Positions 10,101-18,478 of a stretch of 64,000 bases of DNA are shown here, piece by piece. Position 1 is the stretch's first letter. Each line of letters opens with the position of its first letter. Source of the DNA: Christiangramia gaetbulicola (lineage in GTDB: Bacteria; Bacteroidota; Bacteroidia; Flavobacteriales; Flavobacteriaceae). The notes under the pieces were generated by a model. That model ran no database searches. It was given only the letters and a program-made list of their open reading frames with translations, and was not told where the DNA came from. The stretch is taken from contig NZ_QBKQ01000003.1 in NCBI RefSeq assembly GCF_003054225.1, forward strand, positions 1 to 64,000. The letters run 5' to 3'. A program made the translations under genes and the position numbers.

Positions 10101-12781
10101 TGATCTGTATCGATGAGACCAGTACAGACTTGAATGATTATGATTCTACTGTTTTAGATGGTGAGACCGGTACAGTTGCCTGGTATGATGGAGATCCGGA
10201 TTCTGGTGGTAGCTTGATCGATCCTGATAACGCGGTAAATCTTAATAATATTACCGACCTGTTTGCTAAGGTGACACTCACCGAAACAGGTTGTGATACT
10301 TCTGTAGACGTTACAGTAACGATCAATCCATTACCAACTCCGGCAGATGCAATGATCCTGATCTGTATAGACGAGACCAGTACAGACCTGAACGATTATG
10401 ATTCCACTGTTTTAGATGGTGAAATGGGAACGGTTGCCTGGTATGACGGTGATCCTGATTCCGGAGGAACATTGATCGATCCTGATAACGCGGTGAATTT
10501 AAATAATATTACCGACCTGTTTGCAAAAGTGACACTCACTGGAACTGGATGTTCAGCCTCAGTAGATGTTACGGTAACCATAAATCCATTGCCAACTCCG
10601 GCAGATCCAATGATCGTGATCTGTATCGATGAGACCAGTACAGATCTGAATGATTATGATTCCACTGTTTTAGATGGTGAAATGGGAACGGTTGCCTGGT
10701 ATGATGGTGATCCGGATTCTGGTGGTAGCTTGATCGATCCCGATAACGCGGTGAATTTGAAAAATATTACCGACCTGTTTGCTGAAGTAACATTAACCGA
10801 TACAGGATGTATAGCCTCAGTAGATGTTACGGTAACCATAAATCCGGAAGCGGAACCTGCAGATCCGATGATCGTGATATGTACCGATGAGACCAGTACA
10901 GATCTGAACGATTATGATAATACTGTTCTGGATGGTGCTTTGGGAACAGTTACCTGGTATGATGGTGATCCTGAATCTGGAGGAACATTGATCGATCCGG
11001 ACAATGCGGTGAATTTGAATAATGTATCAGATTTATTTGCAAAAGTTACCTTAGGGGATACCGGTTGTGAGGGTACTGTTGACGTAACTGTAACCATAAA
11101 TCCATTGCCAACTCCGGCAGATCCAATGATCGAGATTTGTATTGATGAGACCAGTACAGACTTGAATGATTATGAATCTACTGTTTTAGATGGTGAAACC
11201 GGTACAGTTGCCTGGTATGATGGAGATCCAGATTCTGGTGGTAGCTTGATCGATCCTGATAACGCGGTAAATTTGAATAATGTTACCGACCTGTATGCTA
11301 AGGTGACACTCACCGAAACAGGATGTGCTGCCTCAGTAGATGTTACTGTTAAAATTAATCCACTGCCGACTTTTGAAACTGAAGAGCCACAGCTAACTTG
11401 TTTTGGAGAAGCTCCTTCTATAGCTGTGACTTCAGACACTAGTGGATTAGAATTTAGATTAGTGATTAAAGGTCAGTCTGGTACATTCGCAGATTATGCT
11501 GGTCCATTTACAGATCTGGAATATGATACGGACTATGTTTTAACTGCAAGGGATAAAACCACGGGTTGTGAAAAGGACTACGAGTTTACTACTCCAATTC
11601 CTTTAGATATTCCTTCTAACGTGACTTTAATGGTAAATGATCCAACTTGTGATACTTACAATGGATCTACATATTTTGGTAGTATTCAAATTACCAATCA
11701 TGTACCTGGATATTCTTATGCCGTTATCCTTCAATCGGAATTTACTACCATAAAAGCTGTACCTGCGTCCTCTTATATGAATTATGACGCAAGTAATGGT
11801 TTAATTACCGGGGTTGCAGTTGGACAGTACTATGTAATTTCAAAAAGTCCAGATGGATGTTTATCAGCCATTGCTCCTGCAGTGCTTATCGAGCCAAATT
11901 GTATAACCTGTGAAACTGCTTTTGCAAAAGACGCTTCCAGCTCAAATTGCTTTGATCAATATCCAGATCTTATTCCGAATGATAATAGATGGGGATGGAC
12001 CAATTATTATTCCACCGTAGGAAATTATTCCTTGGATCTTTATGCCGGAGCAGGTCAATGTGATATTTCCAAAGGAGCGCTTGTAGGAGAAGTTAATATT
12101 ATTGATAATGGAGATGGAACAATTGATGTTCAGTTCGTTGCAGATCCTGGATATATTATGAGTTCTGTGCATCTATATGTTGGATGTGAGCCACTTCCTT
12201 ATAAGCAAAAAGGTAAAAATTATGATTATACCGTGGCTCCTGGGCAATACCCTCAAAATCCACAAGGAAATATTGGGTATGTGACCGATTATACGATAGA
12301 GAATATCAGCGTCTCAGGGGATTTCTACCTGATAGCTCATACAGATATCTGTACAAGCGAGAATGCAGATTTAATTTCTGAAATTCGCAGCGAAAGTTCT
12401 CCATTGGTGTATACTCCTAAGAAAAGGTTTAGTGCTAAGCAAAGTTGTATTAGCTCTAATGGGCCTAGGAACAAATCAACTAATATAAGTTCAGAAACTC
12501 AATCTAAGGTAGACTCTTCCGAACCTATGTTCAGTGTAGCACCAGTACCATTTAAAGATGTGTTGAATATTGGATATCTATTTGATTATACTTCAGATGT
12601 TACCGTGCAGATCTTCGATCTTAATGGTAGACTCTTGAGTACCTATTATGATAAGGCGGTAAATTCAAGTAGTATCTCGAAATTTAATGTAGATTTCAGG
12701 ACCAAGCCTAATCAGGTATATGTGGTTAGAATGATTACAGATAGAGCGGTCTATACTGCAAAAGTTATTGCAGATAAGTAA
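7115..12781 (+). CDS. Giant adhesin with 12 Ig-like 86-aa repeats and type A T9SS sorting domain
   Basis: The ATG at 7115 is preferred over an in-frame GTG at 7085 because it gives a normal MKK-type signal peptide (core about residues 18-32, cleavage near SQG-Q); 1888 residues. An N-terminal domain (about 37-300) is related to that of the previous gene, and an Ig-like segment follows (about 305-385). Twelve 86-residue repeats come next (about 386-1417), each with ICIDE, WYDGDP, LIDPDNAVNLNN and GC..SVDVTVTINP motifs and two cysteines, like Ig-like modules of Bacteroidetes surface proteins. After these are a linker domain, a GWTN / LYAGAGQCD domain (about 1605-1750) and a type A T9SS domain beginning near SVAPVPF. 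Role inferred as a long surface adhesin or stalk. Confidence 0.93.
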   Translation: MKKVTLSSRTRSLGISRWFGLIALSFFIFFSFESQGQILPGFTDGNCFSNSPDPATSVTNRDGKLDWEDVYNGNIFNTYPNSISTGIRFDDGTTEPDRSFIGGSTKDHIDIPSWQNQAGTSSDKSDIGQGGAILINGVIYFFGNRLSSEGTTNIGFWLFQQDVQSLIGSFSGAHEVGDVLVVVEVTQGGAIGTVNAYRWVGTGNGDIPQSTKSLVQINTDNSTLNAYLNTNNEPTPWPHQVKNDPLTNNMPPVTFFEGFIDIATLNLAKTCFSSFLIETRSSNVVTSILEDYIGGGFNVEPKVTIEDITDCENEFPKDLVASVDGGIPPLTFEWKKDGVVIPMETSSSISVSEAGTYSVIVTGSGIAGGTCTSESDSAEITIDPSPTPADPMIVICIDETSTDLNDYDSTVLDGETGTVAWYDGDPDSGGTLIDPDNAVNLNNITDLFAKVTLTETGCEASVDVTVTINPLPTPADPMIVICIDETSTDLNDYDSTVLDGETGTVAWYDGDPDSGGTLIDPDNAVNLNNITDLFAKVTLTETSCEASVDVTVTINPLPTPADPMIVICIDETSTDLNDYDSTVLDGETGTVAWYDGDPDSGGTLIDPDNAVNLNNITDLVAKVALTETSCEASVDVTVTINPLPTPADPMIVICIDETSTDLNDYDSTVLDGETGTVAWYDGDPDSGGTLIDPDNAVNLNNVTDLFAKVTLTGTGCSASVDVTVTINPLPTPADPMIVICIDETSTDLNDYDSIVLDGETGTVAWYDGDPDSGGTLIDPDNAVNLNNITDLFAKVTLTGTGCSASVDVTVTINPLPTPADPMIVICIDETSTDLNDYDSTVLDSESGAVAWYDGDPDSGGTLIDPDNAVNLNNITDLFAKVTLTETGCIASVDVTVTINPDAEPADPMIVICIDETSTDLNDYDTTVLDGALGTVTWYDGDPDSGGSLIDPDNAVNLNNVSDLFAKVTLGDTGCEGTVDVTVTINPLPTPADPMIVICIDETSTDLNDYDSTVLDGETGTVAWYDGDPDSGGSLIDPDNAVNLNNITDLFAKVTLTETGCDTSVDVTVTINPLPTPADAMILICIDETSTDLNDYDSTVLDGEMGTVAWYDGDPDSGGTLIDPDNAVNLNNITDLFAKVTLTGTGCSASVDVTVTINPLPTPADPMIVICIDETSTDLNDYDSTVLDGEMGTVAWYDGDPDSGGSLIDPDNAVNLKNITDLFAEVTLTDTGCIASVDVTVTINPEAEPADPMIVICTDETSTDLNDYDNTVLDGALGTVTWYDGDPESGGTLIDPDNAVNLNNVSDLFAKVTLGDTGCEGTVDVTVTINPLPTPADPMIEICIDETSTDLNDYESTVLDGETGTVAWYDGDPDSGGSLIDPDNAVNLNNVTDLYAKVTLTETGCAASVDVTVKINPLPTFETEEPQLTCFGEAPSIAVTSDTSGLEFRLVIKGQSGTFADYAGPFTDLEYDTDYVLTARDKTTGCEKDYEFTTPIPLDIPSNVTLMVNDPTCDTYNGSTYFGSIQITNHVPGYSYAVILQSEFTTIKAVPASSYMNYDASNGLITGVAVGQYYVISKSPDGCLSAIAPAVLIEPNCITCETAFAKDASSSNCFDQYPDLIPNDNRWGWTNYYSTVGNYSLDLYAGAGQCDISKGALVGEVNIIDNGDGTIDVQFVADPGYIMSSVHLYVGCEPLPYKQKGKNYDYTVAPGQYPQNPQGNIGYVTDYTIENISVSGDFYLIAHTDICTSENADLISEIRSESSPLVYTPKKRFSAKQSCISSNGPRNKSTNISSETQSKVDSSEPMFSVAPVPFKDVLNIGYLFDYTSDVTVQIFDLNGRLLSTYYDKAVNSSSISKFNVDFRTKPNQVYVVRMITDRAVYTAKVIADK
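8270..11365 (+). repeat. Twelve exact-length 258-bp tandem repeats
   Basis: The array spans 3096 bp = 12 x 258 bp with no length variation. Units begin at the CCA of the P-T/A-x-PADP motif. Units 7 (9818) and 11 (10850) share a distinct variant (GALGTVTWY, GDTGCEGTVDV). Units 6 and 10 share the GCIAS ending followed by (D/E)AEPADP, and units 8 and 12 share GSLIDP. Together this shows a higher-order period of four units (1032 bp). Confidence 0.95.
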
Positions 12782-12803
12782 AAATGAACATAGTCCAAAA
12801 AAG

Positions 12804-12829
12804 AAAGAGCAGCCAATTGGCTGCTCTTT
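12804..12829. terminator. Bidirectional terminator between convergent genes
   Basis: Stem AAAGAGCAGCC / GGCTGCTCTTT with an AATT loop. T-rich flanks lie on both strands, so it can serve the adhesin gene (plus) and the acyl-CoA dehydrogenase gene (minus). Its core stem AGCAGCC is the same as in the other two adhesin terminators. Confidence 0.88.
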
Positions 12830-12856
12830 TGCTTTATATAAATTTCAAAAAAAAAA

Positions 12857-13999
12857 TTAGTCCTTAAGGATACTTCTTGAAATTACGATCTTCTGGATCT
12901 CTGAAGTTCCCTCATATATCTGGGTGATCTTAGCATCTCGCATTAATCTTTCAACGTGGTATTCTTTAACATACCCGTTTCCTCCATGAACCTGAACAGC
13001 TTCTACGGTAACATCCATCGCCGTTTGTGAAGCGTGCAATTTAGCCATGGCACCAGATAGGTCATAATTAAGACCCTGGTCTTTATCCCAGGCAGCCTTC
13101 ATTACCATATGACGTGCAGCTTCGATTTGTGTATGCATATCGGCAAGTTTAAATGCGATAGCCTGGTGGTTACAGATCTCTGTACCAAACGCTTTACGTT
13201 GTTTAGAATAATCTTTGGCCAGCTCATATGCTCCAGAAGCAATTCCTAAAGCCTGAGCAGCGATCCCGATTCTTCCTCCAGAAAGGGTTTTCATGGCGAA
13301 TTTAAATCCAAAGCCATCTTCACCTATCCTGTTTTCTTTAGGAACTTTTACATCATTAAAATTCAATGAATGCGTATCACTACCTCTAATTCCTAATTTT
13401 TGTTCTTTTGGTCCTATTTCAAAACCATCCCATTCTTTTTCTACGATAAAGGCATTAATTCCTTTATGTTTTTTCTCCTTATCGGTCTGGGCGATCACCA
13501 GGTAGTAATCTGCAGAGCTACCATTGGTGATCCAGTTCTTGGTCCCGTTAAGTATATAGTGGTCACCTTTATCTATCGCCGTAGTTCTTTGAGAAGTAGC
13601 GTCACTTCCTGCTTCTGGTTCAGAAAGACAAAAAGCTCCGAGTTTCTCTCCTGTAGTAAGTTTGGAAAGGTATTTTTTCTTTTGTTCCTCAGTCCCGAAG
13701 GTGTCAAGCCCCCAGCATACCAATGAATTATTTACAGAGACCATTACTGAAGCTGATGCATCAATTTTCGAAAGCTCTTCCATGGCAAGGATATAAGAAA
13801 TAGTATCCATTCCTCCACCGCCATATTCCGGTGATGCCATCATCCCTAGAAATCCTAGTTCGCCCATCTTTTTGATAAGCTCCTTCGGAAATTCCTGCTT
13901 TTCATCTCTTTCGATCACCCCAGGTAAAAGTTCTGCTTTCGCAAAATCCCGGGCTGCATCACGTATCATTATATGTTCTTCTGTAAGTTTGAAATCCAT
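12857..13999 (-). CDS. Acyl-CoA dehydrogenase
   Basis: 380 residues from the internal ATG (MDFKLTEEH); a start 39 bases further upstream would add an unlikely Phe/Lys-rich leader. The family is a FAD-dependent homotetramer that forms the alpha,beta double bond of acyl-CoA in fatty-acid or branched-chain amino-acid breakdown, passing electrons to ETF. Seen here are the FAD/substrate motif CLSEPEAGSDA, the WITNG motif, and the catalytic-base region QIYEGTSEIQ near residue 363, as in short-chain and butyryl-CoA dehydrogenases. Length fits the family. It is transcribed divergently from anmK with 91 bp between starts. Exact chain-length specificity cannot be read from the sequence. Confidence 0.95.
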   Translation of the reverse strand: MDFKLTEEHIMIRDAARDFAKAELLPGVIERDEKQEFPKELIKKMGELGFLGMMASPEYGGGGMDTISYILAMEELSKIDASASVMVSVNNSLVCWGLDTFGTEEQKKKYLSKLTTGEKLGAFCLSEPEAGSDATSQRTTAIDKGDHYILNGTKNWITNGSSADYYLVIAQTDKEKKHKGINAFIVEKEWDGFEIGPKEQKLGIRGSDTHSLNFNDVKVPKENRIGEDGFGFKFAMKTLSGGRIGIAAQALGIASGAYELAKDYSKQRKAFGTEICNHQAIAFKLADMHTQIEAARHMVMKAAWDKDQGLNYDLSGAMAKLHASQTAMDVTVEAVQVHGGNGYVKEYHVERLMRDAKITQIYEGTSEIQKIVISRSILKD

Positions 14000-14090
14000 C
14001 TGAAAAATTTTTAGAAAAAACTGATTTTTGGACGGCAAAGATAGCTTTTTGGTAGCTATTTTTCAATTGATATTAAGTATTTTTACGAAT

Positions 14091-15155
14091 ATGGAAAAAA
14101 CGGAATACAGAGTTATAGGGGTTATGTCTGGAACTTCGCTCGACGGGATAGACCTGGTTTTTACCGAAATAAGCTTTAAGGATCAGGTAGATTTTTCAAT
14201 TTTAGCATCGGAAACGTTTTCATATACGCCGGAATGGAGAGAAAAGCTTTCAAATGCTATTAAGCTCGATGCACCAGAATTAACGAGTCTGGATAGTGAG
14301 TATACCGACTATCTGGCTAATGTAATTAGTGAGTTTATCACTAAATATGATATAGACCTTTTAGATGTCGTATGCAGTCACGGTCATACGGTAAAACATA
14401 GGCCAAGGAAGGGCATTACTTTGCAAATAGGGAATCTTCCTAAACTGGCTAAATCATTAAATATCCCCGTAGTTTGTGACTTCAGAGTTCAGGATGTTGA
14501 GCTTGGAGGCCAGGGGGCACCACTGGTTCCTATTGGAGACAGACTGTTTTTTTCTGAATATAAATATTGCATCAATCTAGGTGGATTTGCGAACGTTTCG
14601 TTGGAAAAAGAAGGTCAAAGAATTGCCTATGACCTGTGCCCTGTGAATACGGTTTTCAATTATTTCATGAATAAGATGGGTAAGGAGTATGACGAAGAAG
14701 GGCAGCTTGCCCGTTCTGGGAAAATTCATGAAGATCTGCTTAAAGACCTTAATTCTCTTGGTTTCTATAAAAAAGAACCACCAAAATCATTAGGAATAGA
14801 GTGGGTGAATTCTGATGTCATTCCATTAATTGAAAAATACGATCTCGAGATTCCCGATATTTTGAAAACCTTCGCGATACATGCCGCCACTCAGATAGCT
14901 GCAAACCTGGACAACGATAAACATTCAGATGTATTATTAACCGGAGGAGGGGCTTTTAATTCTTTCTTTATCGAGCAATTAAGATCGAAATCTGCCTGTA
15001 CTTTTATAATCCCAGAAAAGCAGTTGATAGACTTTAAAGAAGCTTTGATATTTGCCCTTCTTGGTGTTCTAAAATTAAGGGATGAAGTAAATGTCCTTAG
15101 CTCGGTTACAGGTGCAAAAATGGATCATTCTTCGGGCAGAGTTTATGAACCCTGA
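14091..15155 (+). CDS. anmK: Anhydro-N-acetylmuramic acid kinase
   Basis: 354 residues from the ATG at 14091; an upstream in-frame ATG at 14028 would overlap the divergent gene's leader. AnmK hydrolyses and phosphorylates 1,6-anhydro-MurNAc to MurNAc-6-phosphate in cytoplasmic recycling of peptidoglycan. The N-terminal phosphate-binding loop GVMSGTSLDGID, GHTVKHRP, NLGGFANVS and the C-terminal TGGGAFN motif of the ASKHA fold are all present. It fits with mpl near the other end of the window, also a recycling enzyme. The stop is 65 bp before the next gene. Confidence 0.96.
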   Translation: MEKTEYRVIGVMSGTSLDGIDLVFTEISFKDQVDFSILASETFSYTPEWREKLSNAIKLDAPELTSLDSEYTDYLANVISEFITKYDIDLLDVVCSHGHTVKHRPRKGITLQIGNLPKLAKSLNIPVVCDFRVQDVELGGQGAPLVPIGDRLFFSEYKYCINLGGFANVSLEKEGQRIAYDLCPVNTVFNYFMNKMGKEYDEEGQLARSGKIHEDLLKDLNSLGFYKKEPPKSLGIEWVNSDVIPLIEKYDLEIPDILKTFAIHAATQIAANLDNDKHSDVLLTGGGAFNSFFIEQLRSKSACTFIIPEKQLIDFKEALIFALLGVLKLRDEVNVLSSVTGAKMDHSSGRVYEP

Positions 15156-15194
15156 ATATTTTGCCAAATTCCAAATGTAGCCTGCTTAGTTTTA

Positions 15195-15202
15195 TATATT
15201 TG
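15195..15202 (+). promoter_or_regulatory. Probable -7 box upstream of the amino-acid dehydrogenase gene
   Basis: TATATTTG matches the Bacteroidetes TAnnTTTG box and lies 18 bases before the ATG. No convincing -33 TTG at the right spacing was seen. Confidence 0.45.
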
Positions 15203-15220
15203 CTTCAAAATAATTCAAAA

Positions 15221-16447
15221 ATGAAAGAATTACTCAAAGTATACGAGAATAAAGAACCCGAAATTGTTTTTAACTGGAAAGACTCTGAAACAGAGGCCGA
15301 AGGCTGGACAGTAATTAATTCCCTTAGAGGAGGAGCTGCCGGTGGAGGAACCAGAATGAGAAAAGGTTTAGACCAGAACGAAGTACTTTCACTGGCTAAA
15401 ACCATGGAAGTGAAATTTACGGTTTCAGGACCTCCAATTGGTGGTGCTAAATCTGGGATCAATTTCGATCCGGCAGATCCACGTAAAAAAGGGGTTTTAG
15501 AACGTTGGTATAAAGCAGTTTCTCCATTATTGAAAAGTTACTATGGTACTGGTGGTGATCTTAATGTAGATGAGATCAATGAAGTTATTCCAATTACTGA
15601 AGATTGTGGAGTATGGCATCCGCAGGAAGGTGTCTTTAACGGGCATTTCCAACCTACAGAAGCCGATAAAATTAACAGGATAGGCCAGCTAAGACAGGGG
15701 GTGATCAAGGTATTGGAGAATACTAATTTTTCGCCCGATGTGACTAGAAAATATACCGTGGCAGATATGATCACCGGTTATGGAGTGGCAGAAGCTGTAC
15801 ACCATTATTACACTATTTACGGTGGTGATATTAAAGGAAAAAGAGCGATCGTTCAGGGCTTTGGAAATGTTGGTTCCGCAGCTGCTTATTATCTTGCCCA
15901 AATGGGAGCTAAGATCGTTGGAATTATAGATCGCGCCGGTGGATTGATCAATGAAGAAGGATTCAGTTTTGAAGAGATCAAACAGATGTTCCTGGATAAA
16001 GACGGGAATGCTCTACGACATGATAATGTAATTCCTTTTGAAGAGATCAACGAAAAAGTTTGGAAGCTAGATGCAGAGATCTTCGCTCCGTGTGCAGCTT
16101 CACGACTTATCTCTAAAGACCAGATCACTAATCTTATAGATAGAAAACTGGAGGTTATTTCTTGTGGAGCAAACGTTCCTTTTGCCGATAAGGAGATCTT
16201 CTTTGGCCCTATTATGGAATACACCGATGAGCGCGTAAGCTTGATCCCAGACTTTATTTCGAATTGTGGAATGGCCAGAGTATTCGCTTACTTTATGGAA
16301 AGAAGAGTTCAGATGACCGATGAGGCTATATTTAACGATACTTCAATGACTATAAAGAACGCCATTCAGAATACCTTCGACAATAACAGCAGTAAGACCA
16401 ATATTAGTAAAACAGCTTTCGAAGTTGCTCTAAAACAGCTTGTTTAA
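15221..16447 (+). CDS. Glu/Leu/Phe/Val-type amino-acid dehydrogenase
   Basis: 408 residues from the ATG at 15221; a longer frame from 15161 would overlap the promoter box. The family catalyses reversible NAD(P)-linked oxidative deamination of amino acids to 2-oxo acids. The substrate-loop motif GGAAGGGTRM, the catalytic-Lys region GPPIGGAKSGI and the Rossmann motif GFGNVGSAAAYYLA are present. It is a divergent, shorter relative of hexameric glutamate dehydrogenase (about 445 residues), so the substrate (Glu versus Leu/Val) is uncertain. It stands alone between anmK and the exbB operon. Confidence 0.92.
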   Translation: MKELLKVYENKEPEIVFNWKDSETEAEGWTVINSLRGGAAGGGTRMRKGLDQNEVLSLAKTMEVKFTVSGPPIGGAKSGINFDPADPRKKGVLERWYKAVSPLLKSYYGTGGDLNVDEINEVIPITEDCGVWHPQEGVFNGHFQPTEADKINRIGQLRQGVIKVLENTNFSPDVTRKYTVADMITGYGVAEAVHHYYTIYGGDIKGKRAIVQGFGNVGSAAAYYLAQMGAKIVGIIDRAGGLINEEGFSFEEIKQMFLDKDGNALRHDNVIPFEEINEKVWKLDAEIFAPCAASRLISKDQITNLIDRKLEVISCGANVPFADKEIFFGPIMEYTDERVSLIPDFISNCGMARVFAYFMERRVQMTDEAIFNDTSMTIKNAIQNTFDNNSSKTNISKTAFEVALKQLV

Positions 16448-16449
16448 AA

Positions 16450-16469
16450 GTTTGTGCAAACATTTTTTT
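16450..16469 (+). terminator. Weak terminator after the amino-acid dehydrogenase gene
   Basis: Short stem GTTTG / CAAAC with a TG loop, followed by A and T7. The stem is weak, so efficiency is doubtful. Confidence 0.45.
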
Positions 16470-16559
16470 CTTTCAGTAAAAGCCTAATGCTGATTAATTA
16501 AATTTGGTTGACAATTAATATCATTAAAGCACGTTACATTAAAAAACCCATTTATACAT

Positions 16560-17261
16560 ATGCTTAACTTTTTTCAGCAGGACGAGGTAGCCGAAGCTGC
16601 ACAGACGGCAGAGCCGATCGTAGAAGAAAAGACCTTATCATTATTCGACCTCATGTTTAGTGGTGGTCTTGGAGGTCAGATTATTATAATCATTCTTTTT
16701 GTTCTCTTATTCGCAGCGGTTTACATTTATTTTGAAAGATTGTTCGCCATTAAGGCAGCAAGTAAGGTAGATAAGAATTTTATGTTGCAGATCAAGGATA
16801 GCGTTCTTAACGGTAATATTGAATCTGCCAAGATGCGTTGCGCTCAAAGTGATTCTCCGGTGGCAAGATTAACCGAAAAAGGTATCTCCAGGATCGGAAG
16901 TCCGTTAGAAGACATTAACACTGCGATAGAAAATGCAGGTCGTCTTGAGGTCTATAAACTCGAAAAGAACGTTAGTATCCTGGCAACCGTAGCTGGTGCT
17001 GCCCCGATGATCGGGTTCCTTGGAACTGTGATTGGTATGGTGCTTGCATTTCATGAATTGGCGACCAGTAGCGGCCAGGCTCAAATGGGTGCTCTTGCAG
17101 AAGGGATCTATACTGCCATGACCACTACCGTTGCAGGTTTAATTGTAGGTATTATCGCTTATATAGGTTATAACCACCTCGTGGTGAAAACAGATAAAGT
17201 GATACATCAAATGGAGGCTACCGCGGTAGATTTCCTTGACCTTCTAAACGAACCTGCTTAA
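16560..17261 (+). CDS. exbB: MotA/TolQ/ExbB family proton channel
   Basis: 233 residues. ExbB/TolQ proteins form the pentameric inner-membrane ring that uses the proton-motive force with ExbD to drive TonB or TolA. One TM segment lies at about 40-60 (GGQIIIIILFVLLF), then a cytoplasmic region and two further TM segments about 140-165 and 185-205 with the family motif around GTVIGMVLAFHELA and TTTVAGLIVGIIAY. It is the first gene of a tight operon, one base before exbD. Whether it serves TonB-type or Tol-type energization cannot be settled, but the downstream TonB-like gene favours the former. Confidence 0.93.
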   Translation: MLNFFQQDEVAEAAQTAEPIVEEKTLSLFDLMFSGGLGGQIIIIILFVLLFAAVYIYFERLFAIKAASKVDKNFMLQIKDSVLNGNIESAKMRCAQSDSPVARLTEKGISRIGSPLEDINTAIENAGRLEVYKLEKNVSILATVAGAAPMIGFLGTVIGMVLAFHELATSSGQAQMGALAEGIYTAMTTTVAGLIVGIIAYIGYNHLVVKTDKVIHQMEATAVDFLDLLNEPA

Positions 17262-17262
17262 T

Positions 17263-17655
17263 ATGAATTTAAGAGGAAGAAATAAAATAAGCCCAGAGTT
17301 TAGCATGAGCTCGATGACAGATGTGGTTTTCCTGCTGCTCATCTTTTTCATGCTAACCTCTCCGGCTATAACTCCTGAAGCACTTGACCTTATTTTACCA
17401 AAGGCGAAAGGTAAAACTACCAGTAAGCAAACGCTTTCGGTTAGTATTACCAAAGATCTTCAGGTGTATATAAATAGCGAGAGAATAAGTAATAGCGCAC
17501 TGGAATCTACTCTGAAAACCCGTCTTGCCGGTGAGGAGAATCCTACTATCATCTTAAGGGTGGAAGAAGGAGTGCCTATAGAGAAAGCGGTAAATGTTAT
17601 GGATATCGCAAATAGAAATAGTTACAAGATCGTATTAGCGGTTAAACCTGAATAG
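17263..17655 (+). CDS. exbD: ExbD/TolR family biopolymer transport protein
   Basis: 130 residues. A single N-terminal TM (about 19-35) carries the conserved Asp at residue 20 (SMTDVVFLLLIFFML) needed for proton conduction in this family, followed by a periplasmic domain. One base separates it from exbB and one base from the tonB-like gene, so the three are almost certainly co-transcribed and probably translationally coupled. Confidence 0.94.
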   Translation: MNLRGRNKISPEFSMSSMTDVVFLLLIFFMLTSPAITPEALDLILPKAKGKTTSKQTLSVSITKDLQVYINSERISNSALESTLKTRLAGEENPTIILRVEEGVPIEKAVNVMDIANRNSYKIVLAVKPE

Positions 17656-17656
17656 A

Positions 17657-18478
17657 ATGTCGTTGCTGGAAACTAAACATGAGAAGAAATCTTTTACCAT
17701 TACAGTAGTGCTGCATGTACTGCTGATCCTTCTTTTGATATTTTTCGGCCTTACTTATTTAGATCCGCCGCCAGAAAGTGGGATTGCTATAAATTTCGGG
17801 ACTTCAGAAGTTGGATCGGGAAATGAGCAGCCTAAAGAGCCGGTTAAATCTGCTCCAAAAAAAGTAGCTGCGCAGCCTGTAAAGTCTGAACCTGTGATCG
17901 AAAAAGAAGTCGTGACCCAGGATATTGAAGAAGCGCCGGTTATAGAAAAGAAGAAAAAGGAGCCAACTCCGGTTGAAACCAAGCAGCCTGAACCTAAAAA
18001 GGATCCTGAACCTGTTAAGAAACCTGAGCCTAAACCAGATAAATCAACGAACGATGCTTTAAGCAGTATCCTTAACGGTCCGGAAAGATCTGGAACTGCT
18101 ACCGGTGGTGAAGGCAATGATAACGTCGCTGGAGATAAAGGTAGCCCAGATGGTGATCCTAAGGCCAGTTCATATTATGGCCAGGGTGCCGGATTGGATG
18201 GTGATGGGAATTACCGACTTGGTGGAAGAAAGGCTCTGAACAAGGAAAAGTTCGTACAGGATTGTAACGAATCAGGGATTGTTGTGGTTAAGATCGTTGT
18301 AGACCAGTCTGGTCGTGTTATAAGCGCACAGCCTGGAATGAAGGGTACTACCAATAGTGCCGCCTGTTTAACCGGACCGGCAAAACGAGCCGCTCTCGCT
18401 ACAAGATTCAACAGCGATTCAAATGCTCCTGCCACCCAGGTGGGAACGATTATCTACGATTTTAAACTCACGGAATAA
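17657..18478 (+). CDS. tonB: TonB-like energy transducer
   Basis: 273 residues. A short cytoplasmic N-terminus is followed by one TM (about 13-34), a long Pro/Lys/Glu-rich periplasmic spacer (about 60-135), a Gly/Asp-rich stretch and a compact C-terminal domain (about 190-273) with IVVVKIVVDQSGRV and a final beta strand, as in TonB C-terminal domains that contact outer-membrane TonB-dependent transporters. The gene order ExbB-ExbD-TonB supports the call. The C-terminal domain is divergent with two cysteines, so a specialised transducer is possible. Confidence 0.85.
   Translation: MSLLETKHEKKSFTITVVLHVLLILLLIFFGLTYLDPPPESGIAINFGTSEVGSGNEQPKEPVKSAPKKVAAQPVKSEPVIEKEVVTQDIEEAPVIEKKKKEPTPVETKQPEPKKDPEPVKKPEPKPDKSTNDALSSILNGPERSGTATGGEGNDNVAGDKGSPDGDPKASSYYGQGAGLDGDGNYRLGGRKALNKEKFVQDCNESGIVVVKIVVDQSGRVISAQPGMKGTTNSAACLTGPAKRAALATRFNSDSNAPATQVGTIIYDFKLTE

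Noticed and set aside
8270-11365. Possible CRISPR-like array
   Set aside because: Repeat and spacer are not distinct; the full 258-bp unit is conserved and in frame with a secreted protein, and no cas genes are present.
9622-11439. Series of minus-strand ORFs of 61-89 codons spaced 258 bp apart
   Set aside because: They are antisense shadows of the 258-bp coding repeats; periodicity comes from the repeat array and no start or promoter context supports them.
13400-13726. Plus-strand ORF inside the acyl-CoA dehydrogenase gene
   Set aside because: Antisense to a clear enzyme gene; low-complexity hydrophobic translation with no homology features.
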